Shown one piece after another: positions 35,098 through 45,000 of a stretch of DNA of 64,000 nucleotides. The notes under the pieces are model-generated. The model saw only the letters and a list, made by a program, of their open reading frames with translations, did not search any database and was not told the origin of the DNA. This DNA comes from Aliihoeflea sp023389195 (GTDB lineage: Bacteria > Pseudomonadota > Alphaproteobacteria > Rhizobiales > Rhizobiaceae). The stretch lies in NCBI GenBank assembly GCA_023389195.1, contig JAEWET010000036.1, positions 1-64,000 of the forward strand, read 5' to 3'. Position numbers and translations under genes: made by a program. The number at the start of each line of letters is the position of its first letter. The first letter of the stretch is position 1.

Positions 35098-36195
35098 TCA
35101 TCCTTTGCGCATGCGATGTGGCTGGAACGGGAGAGGGTGCAGCGCGAGGGGCAGGCGGTTGCCGCGCACCTCCGCGAAAATCGGTTGGTCGAGTGCGTCG
35201 ACGTCGACGCTGCCCATGGCGACCGGCCCACCGAAAGACGGGCCGAACCCGCCCGAGGTGACCTGGCCGACAGGCTTGCCGTCACCATCGACGAGCGCCG
35301 CGCCGGCACGCACCGGCTGGCGGCCCTCCGGCTTCAGGCCGACGCGCTTGCGACGCGGCCCTGCGGCAATCGCAGCGGCGAGCGCATCGGCGCCGACATA
35401 TCCGCCGCCTGAGCGAAGTGTCTTCGGGATCGCCCAGATCAGCCCGGCATCGACCGGGTTCGTATCCGGCGTGATGTCCTGCCCGTGCAGGCACAACCCG
35501 GCCTCGAGCCGCAAGCTGTCGCGTGCGGCGAGGCCGATCCACTCGACGCGCGGATCAGCCGCGAGTCTTTCGGCAAGCGCTTGCGCCGCATTGAGTGGTA
35601 CCGCGATCTCGAACCCGTCCTCGCCTGTGTAGCCGCTGCGCGCGATGAAGCCGCCATCGGCGGTCTCCCGGCCGTTCATGAAGGAGAGGCCGTCGATGTC
35701 GAGCCCGGCATCGCGCGCGACGGCGTCGGCCTGCGGCCCCTGCAAGGCCAAAAACACACGTTCGAGCGCCTCGACCGTGCAGTCGAAGCTGGAGGCGATT
35801 TCGCGCAGATGCGCCTCGTCGGCTTCAGCATTGCCGGCATTGGCGACGACGACGAAGCGGTCGTCGCCAACCCGCGTGACGATCAGATCATCAAGGATGC
35901 CGGCCTGGTCATCCAGGAAGAAGGTGTATTTCGACTGTCCCGTCGCCAGCCCAGCGGCCTCGATCGGGCAGGCGCGCGACAGTGCTGCCGCAGCCTCGCG
36001 ACCCGAGACGACGAACAGCTTCATGTGGGAGATATCGAACAGCCCCGCCGCTTCGCGGCAATGGAGGTGTTCCTTCATGACGCCTGCGGGATAGGTCAGC
36101 GGCATCGACCAGCCGGCGAAGCCGCCGAATTTGGCGCCCGCCGCTGCGTGCAGCTCATGCAAGGGGAGTCGTTTCAGTTCGCCCGGTTCCGCCAT
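35098..36195 (-). CDS. gcvT: Aminomethyltransferase, T protein
   Basis: GcvT (365 residues) moves the methylene group from lipoyl-GcvH to tetrahydrofolate and releases ammonia. Family blocks seen: HELHAAAGAKFGGFAGWSMPLTY, GLFDISHM, the folate-binding Asp region LDDLIVTR, SGYTGEDGFEI and the C-terminal GQVTSGGFGPS. First gene of the operon, about 50 bases downstream of the riboswitch. Confidence 0.96.
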   Translation of the reverse strand: MAEPGELKRLPLHELHAAAGAKFGGFAGWSMPLTYPAGVMKEHLHCREAAGLFDISHMKLFVVSGREAAAALSRACPIEAAGLATGQSKYTFFLDDQAGILDDLIVTRVGDDRFVVVANAGNAEADEAHLREIASSFDCTVEALERVFLALQGPQADAVARDAGLDIDGLSFMNGRETADGGFIARSGYTGEDGFEIAVPLNAAQALAERLAADPRVEWIGLAARDSLRLEAGLCLHGQDITPDTNPVDAGLIWAIPKTLRSGGGYVGADALAAAIAAGPRRKRVGLKPEGRQPVRAGAALVDGDGKPVGQVTSGGFGPSFGGPVAMGSVDVDALDQPIFAEVRGNRLPLALHPLPFQPHRMRKG

Positions 36196-36245
36196 TCAGC
36201 CTCCAAAGGTCGCACGCATCCAGCCGCTCGCGCGGCATGTCCGTG

Positions 36246-36437
36246 CCCCTCTGTCGGAAGCCTGAGAGACTCGCGCGACCGGAACTCTGTCGGCAGCGCT
36301 TACACCTTCGGCGCGGGGTGAAAACCCCGACTTTCCAGAGCGTCTTGGCCGGCAGACGGTTCTTTTGCCTGAGAGATTTCGGGCGATTTCCCCTTCGGCG
36401 GCGATCCCGGCGAATGCCCGAACCGCTCTCTCCCGCA
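36246..36437 (-). ncRNA. Tandem glycine riboswitch upstream of gcvT
   Basis: On the minus strand the leader shows two consecutive glycine aptamers. The first reads GGGAGAGAGCGG, CGCCGAAGGGG and CTCTCAGGCAAAAGAACCG; after a linker with ACGCTCTGG, the second reads CGCCGAAGGTGTAAGCGC and GTCTCTCAGGCTTCCGACAGAGGGG. These are the hallmark conserved stretches of the class (Rfam gcvB-type glycine riboswitch). Glycine binding is expected to turn the gcvTHP operon on. Expression platform details are not resolved; no strong terminator hairpin is seen before gcvT, so control may be of translation initiation. Confidence 0.95.
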
Positions 36438-36474
36438 AACCGGCGGAGTGCAAGCACCCCTGACGGAATCGACG

Positions 36475-36882
36475 CTAGACGATTGCGCCGGCCTTGTCAC
36501 CCTCGCGGGCGAATATCCGCAACTCATCCTCGATCTGCGAAATCACCGCCGCGCTTTGCGCGTGCAGCCGTTTCAATTCGGACAATTGCGCCGTGATCGC
36601 GCGCACCGTGTCGTCGCGCGCATCCTCTTCCACCGGCGCGGTGCCAACGCCGTAGAGCAGCCAGGACAGGCTGACATCGAGCACCCCCGCCAGCATCGAC
36701 AGGCGATTGGCGCGTGGCTGCGAACGATCGGTTTCCCAAGCCTGTAGCGTCGCGGTCTGGACGCCAAGCCGGCGCGCAAGCTGCGCTGTGGTCATTCCGA
36801 CTGCGTCGCGGGCGCGTGAAAGACGTCCGCCCAGCGTGTCGAGGTCGGGATTTTCGGAATAGATCGTCGCGGTGTCAGGCAC
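36475..36882 (-). CDS. XRE-family transcriptional regulator
   Basis: A 135-residue DNA-binding protein. Residues about 20-75 form a lambda-repressor-like helix-turn-helix (RLSRARDAVGMTTAQLARRLGVQTATLQAWETDRSQPRANRL is the two-helix region in outline); a C-terminal helix from about residue 95 looks like a coiled coil that may dimerise. I chose the GTG start of PDTATIYSENPDLDTLGG with AGGGGG eight bases upstream, matching rhizobial relatives as I remember them. A perfect inverted repeat inside its own promoter suggests autorepression. It lies between fghA and the glycine riboswitch; a link to either is not shown. Confidence 0.85.
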   Translation of the reverse strand: MPDTATIYSENPDLDTLGGRLSRARDAVGMTTAQLARRLGVQTATLQAWETDRSQPRANRLSMLAGVLDVSLSWLLYGVGTAPVEEDARDDTVRAITAQLSELKRLHAQSAAVISQIEDELRIFAREGDKAGAIV

Positions 36883-37001
36883 CTGTGCCACCCCCTGGGT
36901 TGTATCTTGATTGCATGCGCAGGGCCGGTCGGCAGCGCGCGCCCAAGCATGGCCCATCGAGGCACCGACCGCAACCGCCCGGCCAGTTCCCCAATTCCAC
37001 C

Positions 37002-37030
37002 CGTATATTAGCAGCTCATGCTAATGTCAT
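37002..37030 (-). promoter_or_regulatory. Promoter with ATTAGCA-N5-TGCTAAT operator for the XRE gene
   Basis: On the minus strand ATGACA (37030-37025) and TATACG (37007-37002) are 17 bases apart, and a perfect 7-bp inverted repeat ATTAGCA/TGCTAAT (37007-37013 and 37019-37025) fills the spacer. This is the classic layout of a repressor operator. The -35 overlaps the fghA stop codon. Confidence 0.55.
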
Positions 37031-37869
37031 TTGACAGCACGGAGACGGTCCGCATGCCATCTGAGATGATCGTCCATGAAGGTCGAGATGAAGAAATAGG
37101 AATGGTCGTAGCCGTCCTGCATTCGCAGGGTCAGCCCGACCTCCGTCCCTTTCACCGTCTCTTCGAAAAGCCACGGCCGCAACCCGTCGTCGAGAAAGCC
37201 GTCGGCCGTTCCCTGGTCGATCAGTAACTCGGGGAACCGCGCGCCGTCCTCGACCAGCGCCGTCGCGTCATAGGCCCGCCACGCGGTCTCATCCGTCCCG
37301 AGATACTTTTCGAAGGCCGGCTTCGACCAGCCGGCGGTCGACGGCTGCACGATCGGCGCGAAGGCCGAGCACGACCTGAAACGATCCGGATGCTTCAACG
37401 CGATGGTCATCGCCCCATGTCCGCCCATCGAATGGCCGAAGATCGACTGCCGTGCCATGTCGGCCGGGAAATTCGCCGCGATCAGCTTCGGCAAGTCCTC
37501 GGTGACGTAGGAATACATCCGATAGTGGCTGGCATAGGGCTCCTCGGTCGCATCGACATAGAAGCCCGCGCCCTTGCCGAACTGCCAGTTGTCCGGCTCG
37601 TCCGCCACGCCTTCGCCGCGGGGGCTCGTATCCGGGCAGACGATGATCAGGCCCAGTTCGGCCGCCAGTCGGCGATACTCGCCCTTGTCCATGACGTTGG
37701 CATGCGTGCAGGTGAGGCCCGACAGATACCAGAGGACCGGGCAGGGACCATCCTTCGCTTGCGGCGGCACGAAGACCGCAAATGTCATGTCGCAGCCGCA
37801 TGTCTCCGACTCATGCGAATAGACGCCCTGAACGCCGCCATGGGCTTTCGCTTCGGATATAGTCTTCAT
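37027..37869 (-). CDS. fghA: S-formylglutathione hydrolase
   Basis: The enzyme (280 residues, esterase D family) hydrolyses S-formylglutathione to formate and glutathione, the last step of glutathione-dependent formaldehyde oxidation. The nucleophile is Ser147 in GHSMGGHGA; YLSGLTCTHANVM carries the oxyanion region; Asp in IDQGTADGF and His in DHSYFFI complete the triad. The partner dehydrogenase frmA lies 2.4 kb downstream on the same strand, separated by three unrelated genes. Confidence 0.95.
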   Translation of the reverse strand: MKTISEAKAHGGVQGVYSHESETCGCDMTFAVFVPPQAKDGPCPVLWYLSGLTCTHANVMDKGEYRRLAAELGLIIVCPDTSPRGEGVADEPDNWQFGKGAGFYVDATEEPYASHYRMYSYVTEDLPKLIAANFPADMARQSIFGHSMGGHGAMTIALKHPDRFRSCSAFAPIVQPSTAGWSKPAFEKYLGTDETAWRAYDATALVEDGARFPELLIDQGTADGFLDDGLRPWLFEETVKGTEVGLTLRMQDGYDHSYFFISTFMDDHLRWHADRLRAVK

Positions 37870-37876
37870 CAGTCCC

Positions 37877-38335
37877 TCATTTCGAATTCAATGCGCGCCG
37901 GATCGTCCGGTCCAGCGTCTCCAGAAAGCGCGACCGATCCTTGGGCGAGAAGGCTGCGTTGTAGCCCTTGATCTCGCCACTCTCGCGCAAATTCTGCTTC
38001 AGGTCGCGCATCGCCACCGCCATGCCGATCGTCTCGGGCGTGAAGGGCTGGCCGGTCATGCCGATGACGTGGCAGCCCTTTTCGACGCCGCGTGCGGCAA
38101 GCGGAATGTCGGCGGTGATGACGATGTCGTTGGCCGCCGCGTTGTCGACGATCCAGTCGTCGGCGGCGTCGAAACCGGCCGAGACGACCACATTGCGCAC
38201 CATCGGGTCGCGCGACGGGCGCAATCCGCCATTGGCCACGAATGTCACGACGAGTTCGTGACGGTCGGCAACTTTCAGCACCTCGTTCTTGACCGGACAG
38301 GCGTCCGCGTCGACGAAAATCGTGGGTTTGTTCAC
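37877..38335 (-). CDS. YaiI/YqxD family protein (UPF0178)
   Basis: A 152-residue protein of the UPF0178 family with a PIN-like nuclease fold suggested by conserved acids: IFVDADACPVKNEV at the N-terminus, DDWIVDNAAANDIVITADIPLA in the middle and the C-terminal PKDRSRFLETLD. The function is unknown; an RNase role is an inference from the fold. ATG overlaps the stop of the upstream hydrolase gene by four bases, so they are translated together. fghA starts 8 bases downstream. Confidence 0.88.
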   Translation of the reverse strand: MNKPTIFVDADACPVKNEVLKVADRHELVVTFVANGGLRPSRDPMVRNVVVSAGFDAADDWIVDNAAANDIVITADIPLAARGVEKGCHVIGMTGQPFTPETIGMAVAMRDLKQNLRESGEIKGYNAAFSPKDRSRFLETLDRTIRRALNSK

Positions 38336-39297
38336 CGTTGCCCCGCCGCCTGTTTCAAAAAGGCGCCCAGCGCCGCGTCATAGGCGGCCGGTCCCGATTT
38401 CCAGGAGAGAATGTGGTCGGCATCCGTGCGCAGATATTCTGTCGCGCCGGTGCGCCGCTTCACCATCGCCTCGGTGCCGGCCGCCGGCACGATACGATCC
38501 GCCGAACCATGCGAAACGAAGACGGGACCGGAAAATTCGGAGATCGTCTCCGTAACGTCCGTCTCGGCAATTGCGAGGCCATTGCGCAACGCAAACAGCC
38601 GCATTCCGACCGGAGCGAGCACCTTCGGCAACGGAGCGCCCGCTTTTTCCATCTGGCTGACGAGCACGGCGGGGAAGTCGAATGCGGGCGCGTCGAAGGC
38701 GAGGCCGGAAACGCGTTCGGCCCGGTCGGAGCGTCGCATGAACTGGCCGACGATGCCGCCACCCATGGATTCGCCGAGCAGCACGAGGGAAGTTGCGCCG
38801 CGCCCGAGGGCATAGTCGGCCGCAGCTTCGAGGTCCCGCCACTCCGTCAGGCCGAACGCGTAGAAGCCACTCGGATCACGCGGGGCGTCTTCGTCATTGC
38901 GGTAGGAGACGAGCAGGGTGGGCATGTCGGCCGCGCGAAAGTGCGGCAGGAAACGATAGCCGTTCTCGCGGCGACCTCCGATGCCGTGCACGATGATGCC
39001 CCAGGTCGTCTCTTGCAGGCCGCCATGTTCGGGCAGGACGAGCCATGCCGGCATCGGGCCGAGTTCGCTTTCAATGACGACGTCCTCATAGGCGAAGTCG
39101 AGGGCGACCGCCGGATTTCCCTTGAAGCCGATATCGAACGGTGTCTCCGGCGCGGGCCAGCCATCGCCCTGTGCGGTCGAGCCACCAACCCGCAACACGC
39201 CCTCAAGCGTCGTTGCGGTGTGCCAGCCCCCATATCCAAGGAAGATGCCGGCCGCCAACAGCAGCGAAAGCAGCGACCCGACCACAACGCGCTTCAT
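38332..39297 (-). CDS. Alpha/beta hydrolase with N-terminal membrane anchor
   Basis: A 321-residue hydrolase. An uncleaved signal or membrane anchor is seen at residues 5-25 (VVGSLLSLLLAAGIFLGYGG); the hydrolase fold follows with IIVHGIGGRRENGY (oxyanion), the nucleophile elbow GESMGGG at about residue 173, an acid in SHGSADRIVP and a His near ADHILSWK. It resembles the BEM46/Wis2-type membrane hydrolases. Substrate unknown. It is the first gene of hydrolase-UPF0178-fghA on the minus strand. Confidence 0.82.
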   Translation of the reverse strand: MKRVVVGSLLSLLLAAGIFLGYGGWHTATTLEGVLRVGGSTAQGDGWPAPETPFDIGFKGNPAVALDFAYEDVVIESELGPMPAWLVLPEHGGLQETTWGIIVHGIGGRRENGYRFLPHFRAADMPTLLVSYRNDEDAPRDPSGFYAFGLTEWRDLEAAADYALGRGATSLVLLGESMGGGIVGQFMRRSDRAERVSGLAFDAPAFDFPAVLVSQMEKAGAPLPKVLAPVGMRLFALRNGLAIAETDVTETISEFSGPVFVSHGSADRIVPAAGTEAMVKRRTGATEYLRTDADHILSWKSGPAAYDAALGAFLKQAAGQR

Positions 39298-39372
39298 CTG
39301 TCCCCCAAACGATCGATCATTTGAGAGCGATTATAGTCATATGCCCAAGTCACCGGAAGGTTCGTCGCCCGA

Positions 39373-40194
39373 TCATTCCGGCAGATGGCAGCGGATCAGT
39401 TCGGCACTGTCGGCCGTTGCGTCATAGGAGATCGACAGCCGGTTCTGATCGGGCATTGTGAATGTGATCTGGCGGTCTTCTTCCATGCCCTCCGCAATGC
39501 ACGACGCATTGAACGTCGAGCTCCCGTTGGCAAGGGGAGCGGCATCGATGTTGCAGACGCTTTCATGACGCCGCATCGTCGTCGGCGTGATCACGGCGAA
39601 CATTTCGACGGCTTCGCGGTCGATACGCGCGCAGCTCGATGCCTCCGCGGCCCATACGCCTACATAATCGGGGCCGACGCCGGCCGAGAGGGCGCGTGCA
39701 GCGGCACGCGTATCCGCGCGCAGCTCCTCGGCAGGGGCCAGTTCGGCATCCGGATCGCCTGTCTCGGGCTGCGCATCCTCAGTCGTTGATTGATTGATCC
39801 GCGCTTCGAGTTCACGAGCCGCGCGTTCGAGGTCGCCGCGTGCCCGTTCGACGATTTCGCCCACCGAAGCGCCGATCTGGCCGGCAACCTCGCCGGCACG
39901 GTCGAGCGTCGGACCGGCATCTTCCAGCGCCTGTTCGGCGCGGGTGCGTGCCTCTCCGGCCAGCCGCCCCGCCTCGCTTGCCGCCTCTTCGGCCGCCTCG
40001 CGCATGCGCGACAGCGCGTCGCCGGCCGCCTCCTCGGCATCGTCCAGCGTCTGGTCGAGGTCGGGGTTGGCCGGTTCGGTCTGCGTCGGCGGCGTCGGCT
40101 GGGCCTGTGAGGTCGCCGTTTCGTCCTCGCCGCACGCGGCAAGGGCCATCAGCGAAACGCCTGCCGCAGCAAGCATGATCTTCTTTGCGAACAT
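39373..40194 (-). CDS. Helical, Ala/Glu-rich lipoprotein of unknown function
   Basis: A 273-residue predicted lipoprotein with lipobox LAAC after MFAKKIMLAAAGVSLMA. After a Thr/Pro/Gln-rich spacer comes a long charged helix with apolipoprotein-like repeats (about residues 45-135: DDAEEAAGDALSRMREAAEE, GEARTRAEQALEDAG, VERARGDLERAARELEAR), likely a coiled coil. The C-terminal 90 residues (VGPDYVGVWAAEASSC...) form a small globular part with three Cys and a pattern often found in short proteins that follow lipoprotein signals. Function unknown; a role in spanning or organising the envelope is speculation. Confidence 0.72.
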   Translation of the reverse strand: MFAKKIMLAAAGVSLMALAACGEDETATSQAQPTPPTQTEPANPDLDQTLDDAEEAAGDALSRMREAAEEAASEAGRLAGEARTRAEQALEDAGPTLDRAGEVAGQIGASVGEIVERARGDLERAARELEARINQSTTEDAQPETGDPDAELAPAEELRADTRAAARALSAGVGPDYVGVWAAEASSCARIDREAVEMFAVITPTTMRRHESVCNIDAAPLANGSSTFNASCIAEGMEEDRQITFTMPDQNRLSISYDATADSAELIRCHLPE

Positions 40195-40288
40195 TTGTTT
40201 TCCCCGATTGTCGAAAGCGAGCGGCCGGCACATGGCCGATGGCTCGCGCATTAACGCACCAGCGCCGGAAAGGTGCCCTGAGACCGCG

Positions 40289-41416
<1,128 letters not shown>

Positions 41417-41504
41417 GGCGTATCCTCGGCGTTTTTCTGTTGCTACAAGGTTTTCAGGAATTTGGCCCGCGTTCAAGCAGCCTCGTGTGAACGGAGCGTC
41501 GCAG

Positions 41505-41936
41505 GTGGTCGAAAACCTTCTGCTTGGTACGATGGTGATCGCCGCGACGGTCGTGATCCATGCGATCGGTTTGATCGAGGTCACGCGCTGGTCGTCGGCG
41601 CTGACGGATGTGCTGCGCGTCGACCACCGGCGCAATCGCATCGTCGCCATGGTCGCGACCGTGCTCGGCACCTTCGTCGTGCTGGCCGTCGAAATCTGGC
41701 TATGGGCGCTCGTCCATTTCGCGATCGGCAGCTTCGGCGATATCGAGACCGCGCTCTATTTCTCGATCGTGTCCTTCTCCACGCTCGGCTATGGCGACGT
41801 CATCCCGCCGGAACGCTGGCGCGTCTTCGCGGCGCTTGAGGGGATCAACGGCTTCCTTCTCATCGGCTGGTCGACTGCCTATCTGATTGCAGCGGGCATG
41901 CGCATCGGCCCGTTCCGCTCTGGCGAGCATTTCTGA
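41505..41936 (+). CDS. Two-helix potassium channel-like protein
   Basis: A 143-residue membrane protein with an N-terminal hydrophobic segment and a second helix (VATVLGTFVVLAVEIWLWALVHF), a pore helix with the selectivity filter TLGYGD (SFSTLGYGDVIPPERW) and a final helix (GINGFLLIGWSTAYLIAAG). This is the ion-channel 2 (Kir/KcsA-like pore) domain with no visible regulatory module. GTG start with GGAG eight bases upstream. It is divergent from frmA; the 88-base gap holds both promoters. Confidence 0.85.
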   Translation: MVENLLLGTMVIAATVVIHAIGLIEVTRWSSALTDVLRVDHRRNRIVAMVATVLGTFVVLAVEIWLWALVHFAIGSFGDIETALYFSIVSFSTLGYGDVIPPERWRVFAALEGINGFLLIGWSTAYLIAAGMRIGPFRSGEHF

Positions 41937-42027
41937 CGGCGCGTCTGTTGGAAACCTTGCCCGCAGGGTGGACATCGAGCCGGCCGGGTCCGACAATGTT
42001 CGCCGACTCTTCTTGCGAAAGCCCGAC

Positions 42028-45000
42028 ATGACCGCCAGCCCGACCAGCGCTGTTTCCAACCGCTTTGTCCATCTTCGGGTCCATTCGGCCTATTCGCTCC
42101 TCGAAGGCGCGCTGCCGGTGGGCAAGATCGTCGGCCACGCGGTCAAGGACCAGGCACCGGCCATCGGCATTGCCGACACCAACAATCTCTTCGGCGCGCT
42201 GGAATTTGCTCAAAAGGCGGTGAAGGATGGGGTGCAGCCCATCGTCGGCTGCCAGATCGACGTCAATTTCGGCGACGCGCAGGACAACGGCCGCAACGCG
42301 CGCAAGCATGATCGCGGACTGACGCCGCTGGTGCTGATTGCCGCTACCGACCGGGGCTACGCCAATCTGGTCGACCTCGTCTCGAAATCCTATCTCGACG
42401 TGCCCGCCGGCGAACCCGTTCAGGTGCTCGCCGAGTGGCTGGTGGAGCGCAGCGAGGGCATCATCTGCCTCACCGGCAGCGATCGCGGCCCGGTCGGCGC
42501 GGCGCTCAAGGCCGAGCAGCCGGGGCTCGCCGAACAGCGCCTTCTCCAGTTGAAGGACTGGTACGGCGACCGGCTCTATGTCGAGCTCCAGCGGCCCACA
42601 GGCTACGATCGCGTCCAGGAAGCCGCGACCATCGAACTCGCCTACGCGCACGACCTCCCGCTCGTCGCCACCAACGAAGCCTTCTTTCCCGCCGCCGCCG
42701 ACTACGACGCCCACGATGCGCTGATGGCGATCGCGGAGGGTTCGGTCGTCGCCGTCGACGACCGCCGGCGCCTGACGCCCGACCACTTCCTGCGCACGCA
42801 AAAGGAGATGGCCGCGCTCTTCGCCGACCTTCCCGAGGCGCTCGCATCGACCGTCGAGATCGCCCGGCGCTGCTCCTACTATCCGAGGACGCGCGACCCC
42901 ATTCTCCCGCGCTTCACCGGCAATGATGCGGCCGATGCCGATGCCGCGCTTCAGGCCGAAGCCGACGAACTCGCCCGCCAGGCGCGCGAAGGTCTCGATG
43001 CGCGCCTTGCCGCGCACGGCCCGACCAAAGGCTACACGGTCGAGCAATATCGCGAACGGCTGGAATTCGAGATCGGGATCATCACCCGGATGAAGTTCCC
43101 CGGCTACTTCCTGATCGTCGCGGACTTCATCAAATGGGGCAAGGCGCAAGGAATTCCCGTCGGCCCCGGTCGCGGCTCGGGCGCAGGGTCGCTGGTCGCC
43201 TATGCGCTCACCATCACCGACGTCGACCCGCTTCGCTTCTCGCTCCTCTTCGAGCGCTTCCTCAATCCCGAGCGCGTGTCGATGCCCGATTTCGACATCG
43301 ATTTCTGCCAGGACCGGCGTGAGGAGGTGATCCGCTACGTTCAGGGCAAGTACGGGCGCGAGCAGGTCGGCCAGATCATCACCTTTGGAACGCTGCAAGC
43401 CCGCGCCGTGCTGCGCGACGTCGGCCGCGTCCTCCAGATGCCCTACGGCCAGGTCGACCGGCTCTGCAAGATGGTGCCGGCCAATCCCGCCAACCCGGTC
43501 AAGCTCAAGGACGCTATCGAGGGCGAGCCGCGCTTTGCCGAGGAGGTCGAGAAGGAGCCGATCGTCCAGAACCTCCTCGACATCGCGATGAAGCTCGAAG
43601 GCCTCTACCGCCACGCCTCCACGCACGCCGCCGGCATCGTCATCGGCGACCGGCCGCTCTGGCAGCTCGTGCCGATGTATCGCGATCCGCGATCCGACAT
43701 GCCGGTCACCCAGTTCAACATGAAATGGGTCGAGCAGGCGGGGCTGGTGAAGTTCGACTTCCTCGGCCTGAAGACGCTGACCGTGCTCCAGACCGCGGTC
43801 GATCTGATCAAACGCCGCGGCGTCGACATCGACCTCGCGACCATCCCGCTCGACGACGAGAAGACCTACGCCATGCTTTCGCGCGGCGAGACGGTCGGCG
43901 TGTTCCAGGTGGAATCGGCGGGCATGCGCAAGGCGCTGGTCGGCATGAAGCCGGACTGCATCGAGGACATCATCGCGCTGGTCGCGCTCTATCGCCCCGG
44001 TCCGATGGAGAACATCCCGACCTACAACGCCCGCAAGCACGGCGAGGAGGAGATCGAGTCGATCCATCCGAAGATCGACCACCTGGTGAAAGAGACCCAA
44101 GGGGTCATCGTCTATCAGGAACAGGTGATGCAGATCGCGCAGGAGCTGTCCGGCTATTCGCTCGGCGAGGCCGATCTCCTGCGCCGCGCCATGGGCAAGA
44201 AGATCCGCGCCGAGATGGACAAGCAGCGCGTGCGCTTCGTCGACGGCGCGATTGAACGGGGCGTCGGCAAGCCGCAGGCCAATTTCATCTTCGACCTCCT
44301 GGCCAAGTTCGCCGATTACGGCTTCAACAAGTCGCACGCCGCCGCCTACGCCATCGTCTCCTACCAGACGGCGTATCTGAAGGCGCACTATCCGACCGAG
44401 TTCCTCGCCGCGTCGATGACGTACGACATGAACAACACCGAGAAACTGTCTGATTTCAGACAGGATGCGATGCGGCTCGGGATCGAGGTCGTGCCGCCGT
44501 CGGTGATGACCAGCCACCGCCCGTTCGAAGTCGGCGAGAAGAAAATCTTCTACGCGCTCGCCGCCATCAAGGGCGTCGGCGAGGGCGCGGTCGACCACAT
44601 CGTGGCGCTGCGCAAGGAAAAGTCGTTCGAGAGCCTCGAGGATTTCTGCTCGCGCATCGACCCCAAGATCGTCGGCAAACGGGTCTTCGAAAGCCTGATC
44701 GCCGCCGGCGCGTTCGATTGCTTCGGCCATGACCGCGCGGCGCTTGCCTCCGGGCTCGACCGGATGATGGGGCTCGCCGCCCGCGCCAGCGACAATGCCG
44801 CCTCGGGCCAGACCGACATTTTCGGTCAGGCGCTCGGCGCCGAGCCTGAAAAGCTGCATTTGCCGCTGGCCGAGCCGTGGCTTCCGGCCGATCGCCTGCA
44901 CCGCGAGTTCAACGCCGTAGGCTTCTACCTCTCGGCCCATCCGCTCGACGAGTACAAGAAGACGCTCGAAAAGCTGCGCGTGCAGGGCTGGGCGGAGTTC

